Source: Rivibacter sp049446155
Lineage (GTDB): Bacteria; Pseudomonadota; Gammaproteobacteria; Burkholderiales; Burkholderiaceae_C
Direction of reading: 5' to 3'
Assembly: GCF_049446155.1 (NCBI RefSeq)
Contig: NZ_JBMSEE010000001.1
Span: forward strand, 62,001-126,000
DNA: 64,000 nucleotides
The notes under the pieces are model-generated. The model saw only the letters and a list, made by a program, of their open reading frames with translations. It had not been told where the DNA came from and searched no databases. The translations under genes and the position numbers were made by a program. Of the stretch, positions 28,820-37,782 are shown piece by piece. How positions within the stretch are numbered: the stretch's first letter is position 1; the number at the start of each line of letters is the position of its first letter.

Positions 28820-29791
28820 TCAGCGGGTCTTGGCCGCGATGCGCGAGCGCAGCTCCGGCAAGGCCGCCAGCGCCGCCTCGCGGCCGAGCTGGATCGAACG
28901 CCGCCGCGCCGTGAAGTCGGCACCCGACATGCCGTTGAGCTTGGGCCGCAGCACCACGTCGGCCTCGCGCAGCTCCCAGCGATTGAGGCTGCGCCCCATG
29001 ATCGCGAAGGTCTGCAGCAGCATGCGCAGCGCGTCGCCGGTCGGCTGGCCTTCGGGTGCCGAGGAGATGTCGACCGCGATCACCAGCTCGGCGCCCATCT
29101 CGCGAGCAAAGCGCACTGGCACCGGCGACACCAGGCCGCCGTCGACGTATTCGCGGCTGCCGATGCGCACCGGCTGGAACACCGCCGGCACCGCGCTCGA
29201 CGCGCGCACCGCGACGCCCGGGTCGCCGCGGCGAAACAGGATCGGCTCGCCGCTTTCGAGATCGGTCGCGACGATGCCCAGCGGGATCTTCATCGTCTCC
29301 AGGCGCCGGTTCTCGGTGTGCTCGCGCACGTAGCGCGCCAGCGCTTCGCCGCGCAGCAGGCCACGGCCCGGGTAGCTCCAGTCGGCGAAGACCGACTCGT
29401 CCATGTGCTCGGCCAGCGAACCGAGCTCGACGCCGCTCTTGCCGGAAGCCCACATCGCCGCCACCAGGCTGCCGGCCGAGGTGCCGACCACGAGGTCGCA
29501 GGCGATGCCCTGCTCTTCCAGCACCTGGATGACGCCGACATGCGCGAAGCCGCGCGCCGCGCCGCCACCCAGCGCGAGGCCGATGCGCGGTGGCCGCGGG
29601 GGTGGCGGTGGTGGTGGCGCGGGAGCGGGCGGCGGCGGGGGGGGCGGCGGGCTCTCGACGGGCGCCGAGATCGGGGGTGGCGACGGGGGCGCGGTGGCGC
29701 AGCCAGCCAGGGCGAGTCCGCCCGCGAGCCCGAACTGCAGCCAGCGACGCCGCCCGATGAAGTCAGGATTCGGGACGGAAGACGGGCTCAT
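28820..29791 (-). CDS. patatin-like phospholipase, predicted lipoprotein
   Basis: 323 residues. N-terminal twin-arginine-like RRRWLQFGLAGGLALAGC with a lipobox LAGC near residue 28 predicts a lipid-anchored exported protein, followed by a Pro-rich linker of about 35 residues. The RssA/patatin domain has the oxyanion loop GGGAARG, nucleophile GTSAG and catalytic Asp in VDGGLVSP. Acyl hydrolase activity is inferred. The linker is encoded by C-rich sequence including eight consecutive C on the sense strand. The ATG at 29791 is preferred over 29842, giving a normal signal sequence. Confidence 0.87.
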   Translation of the reverse strand: MSPSSVPNPDFIGRRRWLQFGLAGGLALAGCATAPPSPPPISAPVESPPPPPPPPAPAPPPPPPPRPPRIGLALGGGAARGFAHVGVIQVLEEQGIACDLVVGTSAGSLVAAMWASGKSGVELGSLAEHMDESVFADWSYPGRGLLRGEALARYVREHTENRRLETMKIPLGIVATDLESGEPILFRRGDPGVAVRASSAVPAVFQPVRIGSREYVDGGLVSPVPVRFAREMGAELVIAVDISSAPEGQPTGDALRMLLQTFAIMGRSLNRWELREADVVLRPKLNGMSGADFTARRRSIQLGREAALAALPELRSRIAAKTR

Positions 29792-29828
29792 CGGGCCGGA
29801 TTGTCTCAGCCGCCATATTCCAGCCCAC

Positions 29829-29847
29829 GATAAGCAAGTCACTTATC
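29829..29847 (+). promoter_or_regulatory. LysR-type operator candidate upstream of sulfur operon
   Basis: Perfect dyad GATAAG-N7-CTTATC in AT-rich sequence, 61 bases before the sulfite reductase start. CysB/Cbl-type LysR regulators bind such interrupted dyads upstream of cys genes; the assignment rests on position and symmetry only. Confidence 0.45.
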
Positions 29848-29907
29848 TGTTGTTCTCATTTCTATAGCTGATTCTTACAGTCCGCGGACCACATCCTCGC
29901 GACCGCG

Positions 29908-31614
29908 ATGTACCAGTACACCGACTTCGACCGCCAGTTCGTGCATCAACGGGCCGCCCAGTACCGTGACCAGCTGGAGCGCCACCTCGGTGGCGAGCTG
30001 AGCACCGACGACTTCCGCCCGCTGCGCCTGCAAAACGGCTGGTACATCCAGCGCCACGCGCCAATGCTGCGCGTGGCCGTGCCCTACGGCGAGCTCTCGA
30101 GCCGACAGTTGCGGCAGCTCGGGCGCATCGCGCGCGAGTTCGACCGCGGCTACGGCCACTTCACGACGCGCCAGAACCTGCAATACAACTGGATCCCGCT
30201 CGAGCGCAGCGCCGAGGTGATGGAAGCGCTGGCCGCCGTCGACATGCACGGCATCCAGACCAGCGGCAACTGCATCCGCAACATCACCAGCGACGCGTTC
30301 GCCGGCATCGCGCCCGACGAGCTGGTCGATCCGCGCCCCTACTGCGAAATCCTGCGCCAGTGGTCGACGCTGCACCCCGAGTTCGCCTTCCTGCCGCGCA
30401 AGTTCAAGATCGCGGTGACCGGCGCCGAGGAAGACCGCGCGGCGATCGGCTGGCACGACATCGGCCTGCAACTGCGCAAGAACGCGGCGGGCGAGGTCGG
30501 CTTCAAGGTGCTGGCCGGCGGCGGCATGGGCCGCACGCCGATCATCGGCACGGTGATGAGCGAGTTTGTGCCGTGGCAGCGCATCCTCGTGTTCATCGAG
30601 GCGATCGTGCGTGTCTACAACCGCTACGGCCGCCGCGACAACATGTACAAGGCGCGCATCAAGATCCTCGTCAAGGCCGAGGGCCAGAAGTTCGTCGACG
30701 CGGTCAATGCCGAGTACGAGGCCATCCTCAAGCATGACGTCGACGGCGAGGCGCAGATCGTTCCGCAGTCCGAGTTCGACCGCGTCGCGGCCAGCTTCGT
30801 GGTGCCGGCCGGCGTCGCGGCTCGCCAAGGTAGCGGGGACGGCGCGCCGGCCGATGCGCCGCCGGCCTACCGGCGCTGGCTCGAACGCAACGTGCATGCA
30901 CATCGGCTGGCAGGCTACCGCGCGGTCACGTTGTCGCTCAAGCGCGCCGGCCAGGCGCCGGGCGACGCGACCGACGCCCAGATGGACGCCGCCGCCGACC
31001 TGGCCGACCGCTTCAGCCACGGCGAGCTGCGCGTCTCGCACGACCAGAACCTGGTGCTGCCGTGGGTGCTGGAGAGCGACCTCTTCGCGCTGTGGCAAGC
31101 CGCGCGCGACAACAGCTTCGCGACGCCCAACATCGGCTTCCTGACCGACATGATCGCTTGCCCGGGCGGCGACTTCTGCGGGCTGGCGAACGCGCGCTCG
31201 ATCCCGGTGGCCGCGCAGATCACCGAGCGCTTCGAAGACCTCGACGAGCTGTACGACATCGGCGACATCGACCTGCACATCAGCGGCTGCATCAACTCCT
31301 GCGGCCACCACCACAGCGGCCACATCGGCATCCTCGGCGTCGACAAGGACGGCGCCGAGTGGTACCAGGTCACGCTGGGCGGCTCCGACGGCTCAACGCT
31401 GTCGGGCGCGGCCACGCCGGGCAAGGTCATCGGCCCGTCGTTCGCGGCCGACGAGATCGCCGACGTCATCGAGGCGGTGATCGACACCTACCGCGGTCAG
31501 CGCAGCGGCGCCTCCGAGCGCTTCATCGACACCGTGCGGCGCGTCGGCATCGACCCGTTCAAGGCCGCCGCCAACGCCGTGCGCCGCTCCACCGCGCCGG
31601 CCCACGCCGCCTGA
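29908..31614 (+). CDS. nitrite/sulfite reductase hemoprotein subunit (CysI-like)
   Basis: 568 residues, two repeated ferredoxin-like/siroheme domains. RQNLQYNWIPL and TSGNCIRNITSDAFAG bind siroheme; four cysteines of the coupled 4Fe-4S cluster are in CPGGDFCGLANARS (about 417) and CINSCGHHHSGHIG (about 460). Reduces sulfite to sulfide. First gene of the sulfate assimilation operon with DUF934, cysH, cysD, cysN and a uroporphyrinogen methyltransferase, which makes sulfite rather than nitrite the natural substrate. No flavoprotein subunit (CysJ) is nearby; ferredoxin genes lie 4.4 kb downstream of its stop. Confidence 0.93.
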   Translation: MYQYTDFDRQFVHQRAAQYRDQLERHLGGELSTDDFRPLRLQNGWYIQRHAPMLRVAVPYGELSSRQLRQLGRIAREFDRGYGHFTTRQNLQYNWIPLERSAEVMEALAAVDMHGIQTSGNCIRNITSDAFAGIAPDELVDPRPYCEILRQWSTLHPEFAFLPRKFKIAVTGAEEDRAAIGWHDIGLQLRKNAAGEVGFKVLAGGGMGRTPIIGTVMSEFVPWQRILVFIEAIVRVYNRYGRRDNMYKARIKILVKAEGQKFVDAVNAEYEAILKHDVDGEAQIVPQSEFDRVAASFVVPAGVAARQGSGDGAPADAPPAYRRWLERNVHAHRLAGYRAVTLSLKRAGQAPGDATDAQMDAAADLADRFSHGELRVSHDQNLVLPWVLESDLFALWQAARDNSFATPNIGFLTDMIACPGGDFCGLANARSIPVAAQITERFEDLDELYDIGDIDLHISGCINSCGHHHSGHIGILGVDKDGAEWYQVTLGGSDGSTLSGAATPGKVIGPSFAADEIADVIEAVIDTYRGQRSGASERFIDTVRRVGIDPFKAAANAVRRSTAPAHAA

Positions 31615-31631
31615 GAAGCTGGAGTCCCATC

Positions 31632-32120
31632 ATGAAGTTCATCGATGCCGCTCATGACCCGTGGCGCCTGGTCGGCGGCGAAGACGGCCCGCCGGTGAAG
31701 ATCGCGCCGCGCCCCAACCTGCTGCTGACGCTGGCGCAATGGCAGGCCGCCCGCGCGCATTGGCCGGCGGGCACGCCGGTCGGCGTGATCGTGCCGAACG
31801 ACGTCGACATCGAGGACATCGCCGACGACCTGAAGAGCCTCGCGCTCGTCGTGCTGCAGTTCCCGAAGTGGACCGACGGCCGCGCCTACAGCCAGGCGCG
31901 CCTGCTGCGCGCACGCTTGCGCTTCGCGGGCGAGATCCGCGCCACCGGCGACGTGGTGGTTGACATGGCGCCGCTGCTTGCGCGCACCGGCTTCGACGCC
32001 GCACAGCTGCGCGCCGACCAGAAGCGCGAGAGCGCCGAACGCGCACTGCGCTTCTTCCCCGCCGGCCACTACCAGGCCGACGTGACCGAGCACCAGCCGC
32101 GCTACGCGCGCAGCGCCTGA
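31632..32120 (+). CDS. DUF934 family protein, sulfite reductase-associated
   Basis: 162 residues, no known motif for catalysis. Conserved blocks VGVIVPNDVDIEDIADDL, LVVLQFPKWTDGRAYSQARLLR and FDAAQLRADQKRESAERALRFFPAGHYQ identify DUF934, which almost always follows a CysI-like gene in proteobacteria. It starts 17 bases after the reductase gene. A role in electron delivery or assembly of the reductase is a guess from this linkage. Confidence 0.88.
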   Translation: MKFIDAAHDPWRLVGGEDGPPVKIAPRPNLLLTLAQWQAARAHWPAGTPVGVIVPNDVDIEDIADDLKSLALVVLQFPKWTDGRAYSQARLLRARLRFAGEIRATGDVVVDMAPLLARTGFDAAQLRADQKRESAERALRFFPAGHYQADVTEHQPRYARSA

Positions 32121-32143
32121 CCCACAACGCCACGACCAACGCG

Positions 32144-32914
32144 ATGAGCGCCATCGACCTCTACGCGCGCGCCGGCGCCGATTTCGAAGCCAAGCTCGAA
32201 CGCACGCTCGCGCGCCTGCGCGAGGCTGCGACGTCGCATGCCGGGCGCATCGTGCAAGCCACCAGCCTCGGCGTCGAGGACATGGTCGTCACCGACCTGC
32301 TCGCGCGCCTGGCCAAGGAAGAGAACCTGCACGTCGCGATCGGCACGCTCGAGACCGGCAAGCTGCATCCGCAGACGGTCGAGCTGATCGGCCGCATCGA
32401 GCAGCGCTACGGCCTCGCGGTGGAGGTCTACCGCCCCAAGGACAGCGCGGTGATCGAGTTCGTTCAGCGCAACGGCGAGGACGCGATGTTCCGCAGCATC
32501 GAGCTGCGCAAGGGCTGCTGCGGCATCCGCAAGCTCGAGCCGCTCGCGCGCATGCTGGCCAATCGCAGCGCCTGGATCACGGGCCTGCGCCGCGAGCAAA
32601 GCGACGCACGCGGCGAGGTGCCCTTCGAGGACCGCGACGACGCCGGGCGCGCCAAGTTCAACCCGCTGGCCGACTGGACCTGGGGCGAGGTCTGGCACTA
32701 CGTGGCCACGCACCAGGTGCCCTACAACCCGCTGCACGACGAGTTCATGCCCAGCATTGGCTGCGCGCCCTGCACGCGCGCGATCGCGGTGGGCGAGCCG
32801 TTCCGCGCCGGCCGCTGGTGGTGGGAAGACGAGGCCGCCAAGGAGTGCGGGCTGCACGTCAAGCATGACGAAGAAGACGCGCCCGCCGTGTCACTGATCG
32901 GAGACCGCGCATGA
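32144..32914 (+). CDS. cysH: assimilatory APS/PAPS reductase
   Basis: 256 residues. PP-loop-like core TSLGVEDMVVTDLLARL, and the two cysteine pairs that bind a 4Fe-4S cluster in the APS-reducing class: KGCCGIRKLEPL (about 125) and IGCAPCTRAI (about 206). The catalytic cysteine lies in the C-terminal KECGLH. This cysteine set implies it reduces adenylyl-sulfate directly, consistent with the absence of an APS kinase gene in the cluster. Its stop overlaps the cysD start as ATGA. Confidence 0.95.
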   Translation: MSAIDLYARAGADFEAKLERTLARLREAATSHAGRIVQATSLGVEDMVVTDLLARLAKEENLHVAIGTLETGKLHPQTVELIGRIEQRYGLAVEVYRPKDSAVIEFVQRNGEDAMFRSIELRKGCCGIRKLEPLARMLANRSAWITGLRREQSDARGEVPFEDRDDAGRAKFNPLADWTWGEVWHYVATHQVPYNPLHDEFMPSIGCAPCTRAIAVGEPFRAGRWWWEDEAAKECGLHVKHDEEDAPAVSLIGDRA

Positions 32915-33891
32915 ATGCGCCCGTGAACCTCGACCGGCTGCTGCCGGAGCTTGACCACCGCCACCTCGACGCGCTCGAGGAAGAGGCCATCTTCATCCTG
33001 CGCGAGGTCGCGGCCAGCTTCGAGCGCCCGGCGCTGCTGTTCTCGGGCGGCAAGGATTCCTGCGTCGTGCTGCGCCTGGCCGAGAAGGCGTTCAAGCAGC
33101 GCAACGCCGAGGCCTTTGCGGCCGGCGACCTGAACCGCTTCGACGGCACCCTGCCCTTCCCGCTGCTGCACGTCGACACCGGCCACAACTTCCCCGAGGT
33201 GATCGAGTTCCGCGACCGGCGCGTTGCCGAGATGGGCGAGCGGCTCGTCGTCGGCCACCTTGAAGACTCGATCAAGCGCGGCACCGTGCGCCTGGCTCAC
33301 CCGCTCGAATCCCGCAACGGCCACCAGACGGTGACCCTGCTCGAGGCGATCGAGGAGAACCGCTTCGACTGCCTGATCGGCGGCGCGCGGCGCGACGAGG
33401 AGAAGGCGCGCGCCAAGGAGCGCATCTTCAGCCACCGCGACTCGTTCGGGCAGTGGCAGCCCAAGGAGCAGCGCCCGGAGCTGTGGACCTTGTTCAACAC
33501 GCGCATCCGCCCGGGCGAGCACTTCCGCGCCTTCCCCATCAGCAACTGGACCGAGCTCGACGTCTGGCTCTACATCGCGCGCGAGCAGATTCCGCTGCCC
33601 GGCCTGTACTACGCGCACGAGCGCCCGGTGATCCGCCGCAAGGGCCTGCTGGTGCCGCTGACCGAAGTGACGCCGCCTGAAGCGGGCGAGACGGTCGAGA
33701 CGGCGACCGTGCGATTCCGCACCGTCGGCGACATGACCTGCACCTGCCCAGTGGAAAGCGACGCGGCCGACGCCGCCGACATCGTCGCCGAGACGCTCAC
33801 CGTCACGGTGAGCGAGCGCGGCGCGACGCGCATGGACGATCGCACCTCGGACGCCTCGATGGAGCGCCGCAAGAAGGAAGGCTATTTCTGA
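32911..33891 (+). CDS. cysD: sulfate adenylyltransferase subunit 2
   Basis: 326 residues. PP-loop ATP pyrophosphatase motif LLFSGGKDSCVVLRLA near residues 45-60, HVDTGHNFPEVIEFRD, and the C-terminal TLGDMTC-like segment TVGDMTCTCPVESDA. Forms APS from sulfate and ATP with the GTPase CysN. Overlaps cysH by 4 bases and shares its last base with the cysN start (TGATG). Confidence 0.97.
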   Translation: MNAPVNLDRLLPELDHRHLDALEEEAIFILREVAASFERPALLFSGGKDSCVVLRLAEKAFKQRNAEAFAAGDLNRFDGTLPFPLLHVDTGHNFPEVIEFRDRRVAEMGERLVVGHLEDSIKRGTVRLAHPLESRNGHQTVTLLEAIEENRFDCLIGGARRDEEKARAKERIFSHRDSFGQWQPKEQRPELWTLFNTRIRPGEHFRAFPISNWTELDVWLYIAREQIPLPGLYYAHERPVIRRKGLLVPLTEVTPPEAGETVETATVRFRTVGDMTCTCPVESDAADAADIVAETLTVTVSERGATRMDDRTSDASMERRKKEGYF

Positions 33892-35204
33892 TGAGTGCCG
33901 TGCTCCAGCAAATCGACACCGCGCCGGTCGACACCGGCGCCCAGACGCACCGCGCACTGCGCTTCCTCACCGCCGGCTCGGTCGACGACGGCAAGTCCAC
34001 GCTGATCGGCCGCCTGCTGTTCGACAGCCGCGCGATCCTGGCCGACCAGCTCGACGCGCTGGAGCGCCGTGCCGCCGGCAGCGCGATCGACCTCTCGCTG
34101 CTCACCGACGGCCTCGAGGCCGAGCGCGAGCAAGGCATCACGATCGACGTCGCCTACCGCTACTTCGCAACGCGCCAGCGCAAATTCATCATCGCCGACG
34201 CACCGGGCCACGAGCAGTACACGCGCAACATGGTCACCGCCGCGGCCGGCAGCGACGCCGCGGTGGTGCTGGTCGACATCACCAAGCTCGACTGGCGCCA
34301 GCAGCCGGTGAAGCTGCTGCCGCAGACGCGCCGCCATGCCCTGCTCGCGCAGCTGCTGCGCGTGCCCAGCATCGTGTTCGCGGTCAACAAGCTCGACGCG
34401 ATCGACGCCGAAGCGCGCGCCGCGTTCGACGCCGTGCGCGCCTCGCTCGAGGCCTTTGCCGCGCAGGCCGGCATCGAGGTCGCCGGCATCGTGCCGGTCT
34501 CCGCGCTGCGCGGCGACAACGTCACGGCCGCCTCGCCGGTGTGGACGTGGTACGCCGGCCCGACGCTGCTGGAGCTGTTGCACGCGTTGCCGGCTGCCGA
34601 CGAACGCCACGACGGCGCGCTGTCGGTCCCGGTGCAATACGTCGCCAAGATCGGCGACGGCGCCAACCCGAAGCGCATCTTCTGGGGCCGCATCGCGCAC
34701 GGCCGCGTGCGCGTCGGCGACACCGTGCAGGTCTTCCCCAGCGGCCAGCAGGCCCAGGTGGCCGAGCTGCGCCGCGCCGGCGAGCCGGTCGACGTGGTCG
34801 AGGCCGGCCAGTCCGCCGGCCTGGTGCTCGACCGCGAGCTCGACATCTCGCGCGGCGACTGGTTCTCCACGCCTGGCACGCTCGGCTCGACGCAGCGCTT
34901 CACCGCCACGCTGGCCTGGCTGGACACCGAAGCCGCGCAGATCGGGCGCAAGTACTGGGTGCGCCACGGCCACCGCTGGGTGCAGGCGCGCATCACCGCG
35001 ATCGACAGCCGGCGCGACATCCACACGCTCGAAGACCACGAAGCGCACGAACTCGGCGTCAACGAGATCGGCCGCGTGCAGATCGAGACCCAGGCGCCGC
35101 TGCCGGTGGAGGCATACCTCGAAAACCGCGTCGGCGGCGCGCTGATCGTGGTCGACCCGGCCAGCAATCGCACGAGCGGCGCGCTGCTCGTGAGCCAGGC
35201 ATGA
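33891..35204 (+). CDS. cysN: sulfate adenylyltransferase subunit 1 (GTPase)
   Basis: 437 residues, EF-Tu-like GTPase. G1 GSVDDGKSTLIGRLLFDS, G3 DAPGHEQYTRNM, G4 NKLDAID. It is the stand-alone form: no CysC APS kinase domain is fused at the C-terminus. Drives APS synthesis by GTP hydrolysis. Overlaps the next gene by four bases (ATGA). Confidence 0.97.
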   Translation: MSAVLQQIDTAPVDTGAQTHRALRFLTAGSVDDGKSTLIGRLLFDSRAILADQLDALERRAAGSAIDLSLLTDGLEAEREQGITIDVAYRYFATRQRKFIIADAPGHEQYTRNMVTAAAGSDAAVVLVDITKLDWRQQPVKLLPQTRRHALLAQLLRVPSIVFAVNKLDAIDAEARAAFDAVRASLEAFAAQAGIEVAGIVPVSALRGDNVTAASPVWTWYAGPTLLELLHALPAADERHDGALSVPVQYVAKIGDGANPKRIFWGRIAHGRVRVGDTVQVFPSGQQAQVAELRRAGEPVDVVEAGQSAGLVLDRELDISRGDWFSTPGTLGSTQRFTATLAWLDTEAAQIGRKYWVRHGHRWVQARITAIDSRRDIHTLEDHEAHELGVNEIGRVQIETQAPLPVEAYLENRVGGALIVVDPASNRTSGALLVSQA

Positions 35205-35980
35205 AGCTTCACCCCGTCGTCTTCATCGGTGCCGGCCCGGGCGCGGCCGACCTGATCACGCTGCGCGGCGTGCGCCGCCTTGCCGAAGCCGAGGTCGTGC
35301 TGTTCGACGCGCTGGCCGACGACGCCTCGCTGCGCGCCTTCGCGCCGCATGCCGAGTGGATCGACGTGGGCAAGCGAGGCTTCTGCGATGCCGTGGGCCA
35401 GACGCGCATCAACGCGCTGATCGTCAGGCATGCCCTGGCGGGCCGGCGCGTCGTGCGCCTCAAGGGCGGCGACCCGAGCGTGTTCGGGCGGCTCGAAGAG
35501 GAGCTCGAGGCGCTGGCGGCGGCCGGCTTGTCGGCCGAGGTGGTGCCTGGCGTCACCGCGGCGCTGGCGGCAGCGGCGCAATCTCAACGCCCGCTCACGC
35601 GCCGCGGGCGCGGCCGCAGCGTCAGCCTGACGACGGCCATGACGCGCGACGGCGAACTGCACGGCTCGCGCAGCGCCGACACCGAGGTGTTCTACATGGC
35701 CGGCCGCCAGCTCGCCGCGCTCTCGCGCCGCCTGCAAGCCAGCGGCTGGCCCGTCGACGCGCCGGTGTGCGTGGTCTCGCGCGCCGGCTGCGTCGACGCG
35801 CTGACGAGCTCGCACCGCCTCGATATGCTCGCGCAGGCCAGCGTCCTGCACGCCGGCCGCCCGACGGTGGTCACGGTGGGCGTCGGCGCCGCGCCGGTCG
35901 CTGCCCGCGCGGCCTCGGTTCCTGATGCAACGCAAGACCCCTCGCCGAGACAGTGCCTTCGGCTCGTCAAGCCGGCGTGA
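35201..35980 (+). CDS. cobA: uroporphyrinogen-III C-methyltransferase (siroheme pathway)
   Basis: 259 residues. SAM methyltransferase motifs VFIGAGPGAADLITLRGVRRL, VRLKGGDPSVFGRLEEE, VPGVTAALAAAA and the C-terminal GRPTVVTVGVG. It makes precorrin-2, the precursor of the siroheme used by the reductase at the start of this operon. It lacks the N-terminal dehydrogenase/ferrochelatase part of full CysG, so that function must be encoded elsewhere. The final 25 residues are a variable tail. Confidence 0.93.
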   Translation: MKLHPVVFIGAGPGAADLITLRGVRRLAEAEVVLFDALADDASLRAFAPHAEWIDVGKRGFCDAVGQTRINALIVRHALAGRRVVRLKGGDPSVFGRLEEELEALAAAGLSAEVVPGVTAALAAAAQSQRPLTRRGRGRSVSLTTAMTRDGELHGSRSADTEVFYMAGRQLAALSRRLQASGWPVDAPVCVVSRAGCVDALTSSHRLDMLAQASVLHAGRPTVVTVGVGAAPVAARAASVPDATQDPSPRQCLRLVKPA

Positions 35981-36055
35981 CCCCGTAAAATCCCGAAGTT
36001 TCGCGCCGATGTCGGCGCTGCTTCATCCACGCGCCACTGAAGTCGCCACCGAGCC

Positions 36056-36379
36056 ATGACCCACGTCGTCACCGAATCCTGCATCCGCTGCAAGTACACC
36101 GATTGCGTCGACGTCTGCCCGGTGGATTGCTTCCGTGAAGGGCCGAACTTCCTCACGATCGACCCGGACGAGTGCATCGACTGCGCGGTCTGCATCCCCG
36201 AGTGCCCGGTCAACGCGATCGTGCCCGAGGAAGACGTCCCGGGCGACCAGCAGCACATGATCGGGCTCAACGCCGAACTGGCGAAGAAGTGGCCCAGCAT
36301 CACCAAGCGCAAGCCGGCGCTGCCCGATGCCGACGAGTGGAAAGACAAGACCGGCAAGCTCTCGGAACTGATCCGCTGA
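36056..36379 (+). CDS. fdxA: ferredoxin, 7Fe type (3Fe-4S/4Fe-4S)
   Basis: 107 residues. Cluster ligands in CIRCKYTDCVDVCPVDC (one spacing altered as in 7Fe ferredoxins) and CIDCAVCIPECP. The long C-terminal helix region is typical of FdxA. It is followed within 17 bases by a ferredoxin reductase gene, so the pair can pass electrons from NADPH, plausibly to the sulfite reductase upstream; this link is inferred. Confidence 0.95.
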   Translation: MTHVVTESCIRCKYTDCVDVCPVDCFREGPNFLTIDPDECIDCAVCIPECPVNAIVPEEDVPGDQQHMIGLNAELAKKWPSITKRKPALPDADEWKDKTGKLSELIR

Positions 36380-36395
36380 CGCTTTGCCCCAACGC

Positions 36396-37499
36396 ATGAT
36401 GGAACCTCAAATCAACGCTGAAGTGGCCAAGACGGCCGTGAGCCACGACGGTCCGATCGAGACCGATGCCGTCATCGTCGGCGCGGGCCCGGTGGGCTTG
36501 TTCCAGGTGTTCGAGCTCGGCTTGCTCGAGGTCAAGGCGCACATCATCGACTCGCTCGCCTATCCCGGCGGCCAGTGCATCGAGCTGTATCCGGACAAGC
36601 CGATCTACGACATTCCGGCCGTGCCGGTGTGCACCGGCAAGGAGCTCACCGACAACCTGCTCAAGCAGATCGAGCCGTTCGGCGCGACCTTCCACCTCGG
36701 CCAGGAAGTGACCGTGGTTCAGAAGCAGGATGACGGCCGCTTCTACGTCGAGACCAGCAAGGGCACGCGCTTTCTGAGCAAGACCATCTTCATCGCCGGC
36801 GGCGTGGGCTCGTTCCAGCCGCGCACGCTGAAGGTCGACGGGCTCGAGAAGTTCGACGGCTCGCAGCTGTTCTACCGCGTCAAGAACCCGGCGCAGTTCG
36901 CGGGCAAGAACATCGTCATCGTCGGCGGCGGCGATTCGGCGCTCGATTGGGCGCTGAACTTCGCGCAGGACGGCCCCAACAAGGCCGAGAGCGTGATCCT
37001 CGTGCATCGCCGCGACGGCTTCCGCGCCGCGCCCGCCAGCGTGGCCAAGATGAAGGAGCTGTGCGACGCCTACGAGATGCAGTTCATCGTCGGCCAGGTC
37101 ACCGGCTACGAGGAGCAGGACGGCAAGCTCACCGGCGCCAAGGTCACCGGCGGCGACGGCGTCACGCGCGTCGTGCCGCTGGACATGCTGCTGGTGTTCT
37201 TCGGCCTGAGCCCCAAGCTCGGTCCGATCGCCGAGTGGAGCCTGAACATCGAGCGCAAGCAGCTCGTCGTCGACACCGAGAAGTTCGAGACCAACATCCC
37301 GGGCATCTTCGCGGTGGGCGACATCAACACCTATCCGGGCAAGAAGAAGCTGATCCTGTCGGGCTTCCACGAGGCCGCGCTCGCCGCGTTCGGCGCCGCG
37401 CCGTACATCTTCCCCGAGAAGCGCATCCACCTGCAGTACACGACCACCAGCCCGAAGCTGCACAAGGTGCTGGGCGTCGAGACGCCGGTGTTCGACTGA
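36396..37499 (+). CDS. ferredoxin--NADP+ reductase, thioredoxin-reductase-like type
   Basis: 367 residues. FAD motif AVIVGAGPVGLFQVFEL, NADPH motif IVIVGGGDSALDWAL, and C-terminal FAVGDINTYPG. It lacks the CxxC redox pair of thioredoxin reductase, which marks the TrxR-type FNR family. Directly follows fdxA. A TTG four codons upstream is possible; the tandem ATG at 36396/36399 is taken as the start although no strong ribosome-binding site is visible. Confidence 0.93.
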   Translation: MMEPQINAEVAKTAVSHDGPIETDAVIVGAGPVGLFQVFELGLLEVKAHIIDSLAYPGGQCIELYPDKPIYDIPAVPVCTGKELTDNLLKQIEPFGATFHLGQEVTVVQKQDDGRFYVETSKGTRFLSKTIFIAGGVGSFQPRTLKVDGLEKFDGSQLFYRVKNPAQFAGKNIVIVGGGDSALDWALNFAQDGPNKAESVILVHRRDGFRAAPASVAKMKELCDAYEMQFIVGQVTGYEEQDGKLTGAKVTGGDGVTRVVPLDMLLVFFGLSPKLGPIAEWSLNIERKQLVVDTEKFETNIPGIFAVGDINTYPGKKKLILSGFHEAALAAFGAAPYIFPEKRIHLQYTTTSPKLHKVLGVETPVFD

Positions 37500-37528
37500 G
37501 CACGGCGCGCCTCGCGCATCGGATGGAC

Positions 37529-37552
37529 CGGCCCGCCTCGTGCGGGCCGTTT
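37529..37552 (+). terminator. terminator after ferredoxin reductase
   Basis: 8-bp stem CGGCCCGC / GCGGGCCG with a 5-base loop, followed by TTT. It separates the fdxA pair from the riboswitch-controlled gene. Confidence 0.6.
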
Positions 37553-37603
37553 GCATTCATCGCTGCGCCATAATCGCTGTGCGACGCGCATTGGGCGCGT
37601 CGC

Positions 37604-37692
37604 CTCGCTAGGGGTGTTGGGCCGTCGTCGACGGCCCGACTGAGAGAGTCCCTTTGAACCTGACTGAGGTAATCCTCGCGCAGGGAAGCGTC
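37604..37692 (+). ncRNA. TPP (THI-box) riboswitch
   Basis: Contains the conserved elements in order: CTAGGGGTGTTGGG, a GC hairpin (GCCGTCGTCGACGGC), CTGAGAGAG, CCCTTTGAACCTGA and CAGGGAAGCG. The closing helix pairs CGCT near 37605 with AGCG at the 3' end. Thiamine pyrophosphate binding is expected to switch off the TonB-dependent receptor downstream. An ATG lies directly at its 3' edge, so control could act on translation. Confidence 0.93.
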
Positions 37693-37782
37693 ATGGCCAC
37701 GAAGCCGAAGGCACGCCGTTCAGGCAGTCTTGCCCTCGGACCGTTCGCTGCAGCGCCCACCTGCCATCGAACGGATCCGACG

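Noticed and set aside
36003..36018. Hairpin GCGCCG-ATGT-CGGCGC between the cobA-like gene and fdxA as terminator
   Set aside because: No T-run and only six base pairs; not enough to call.
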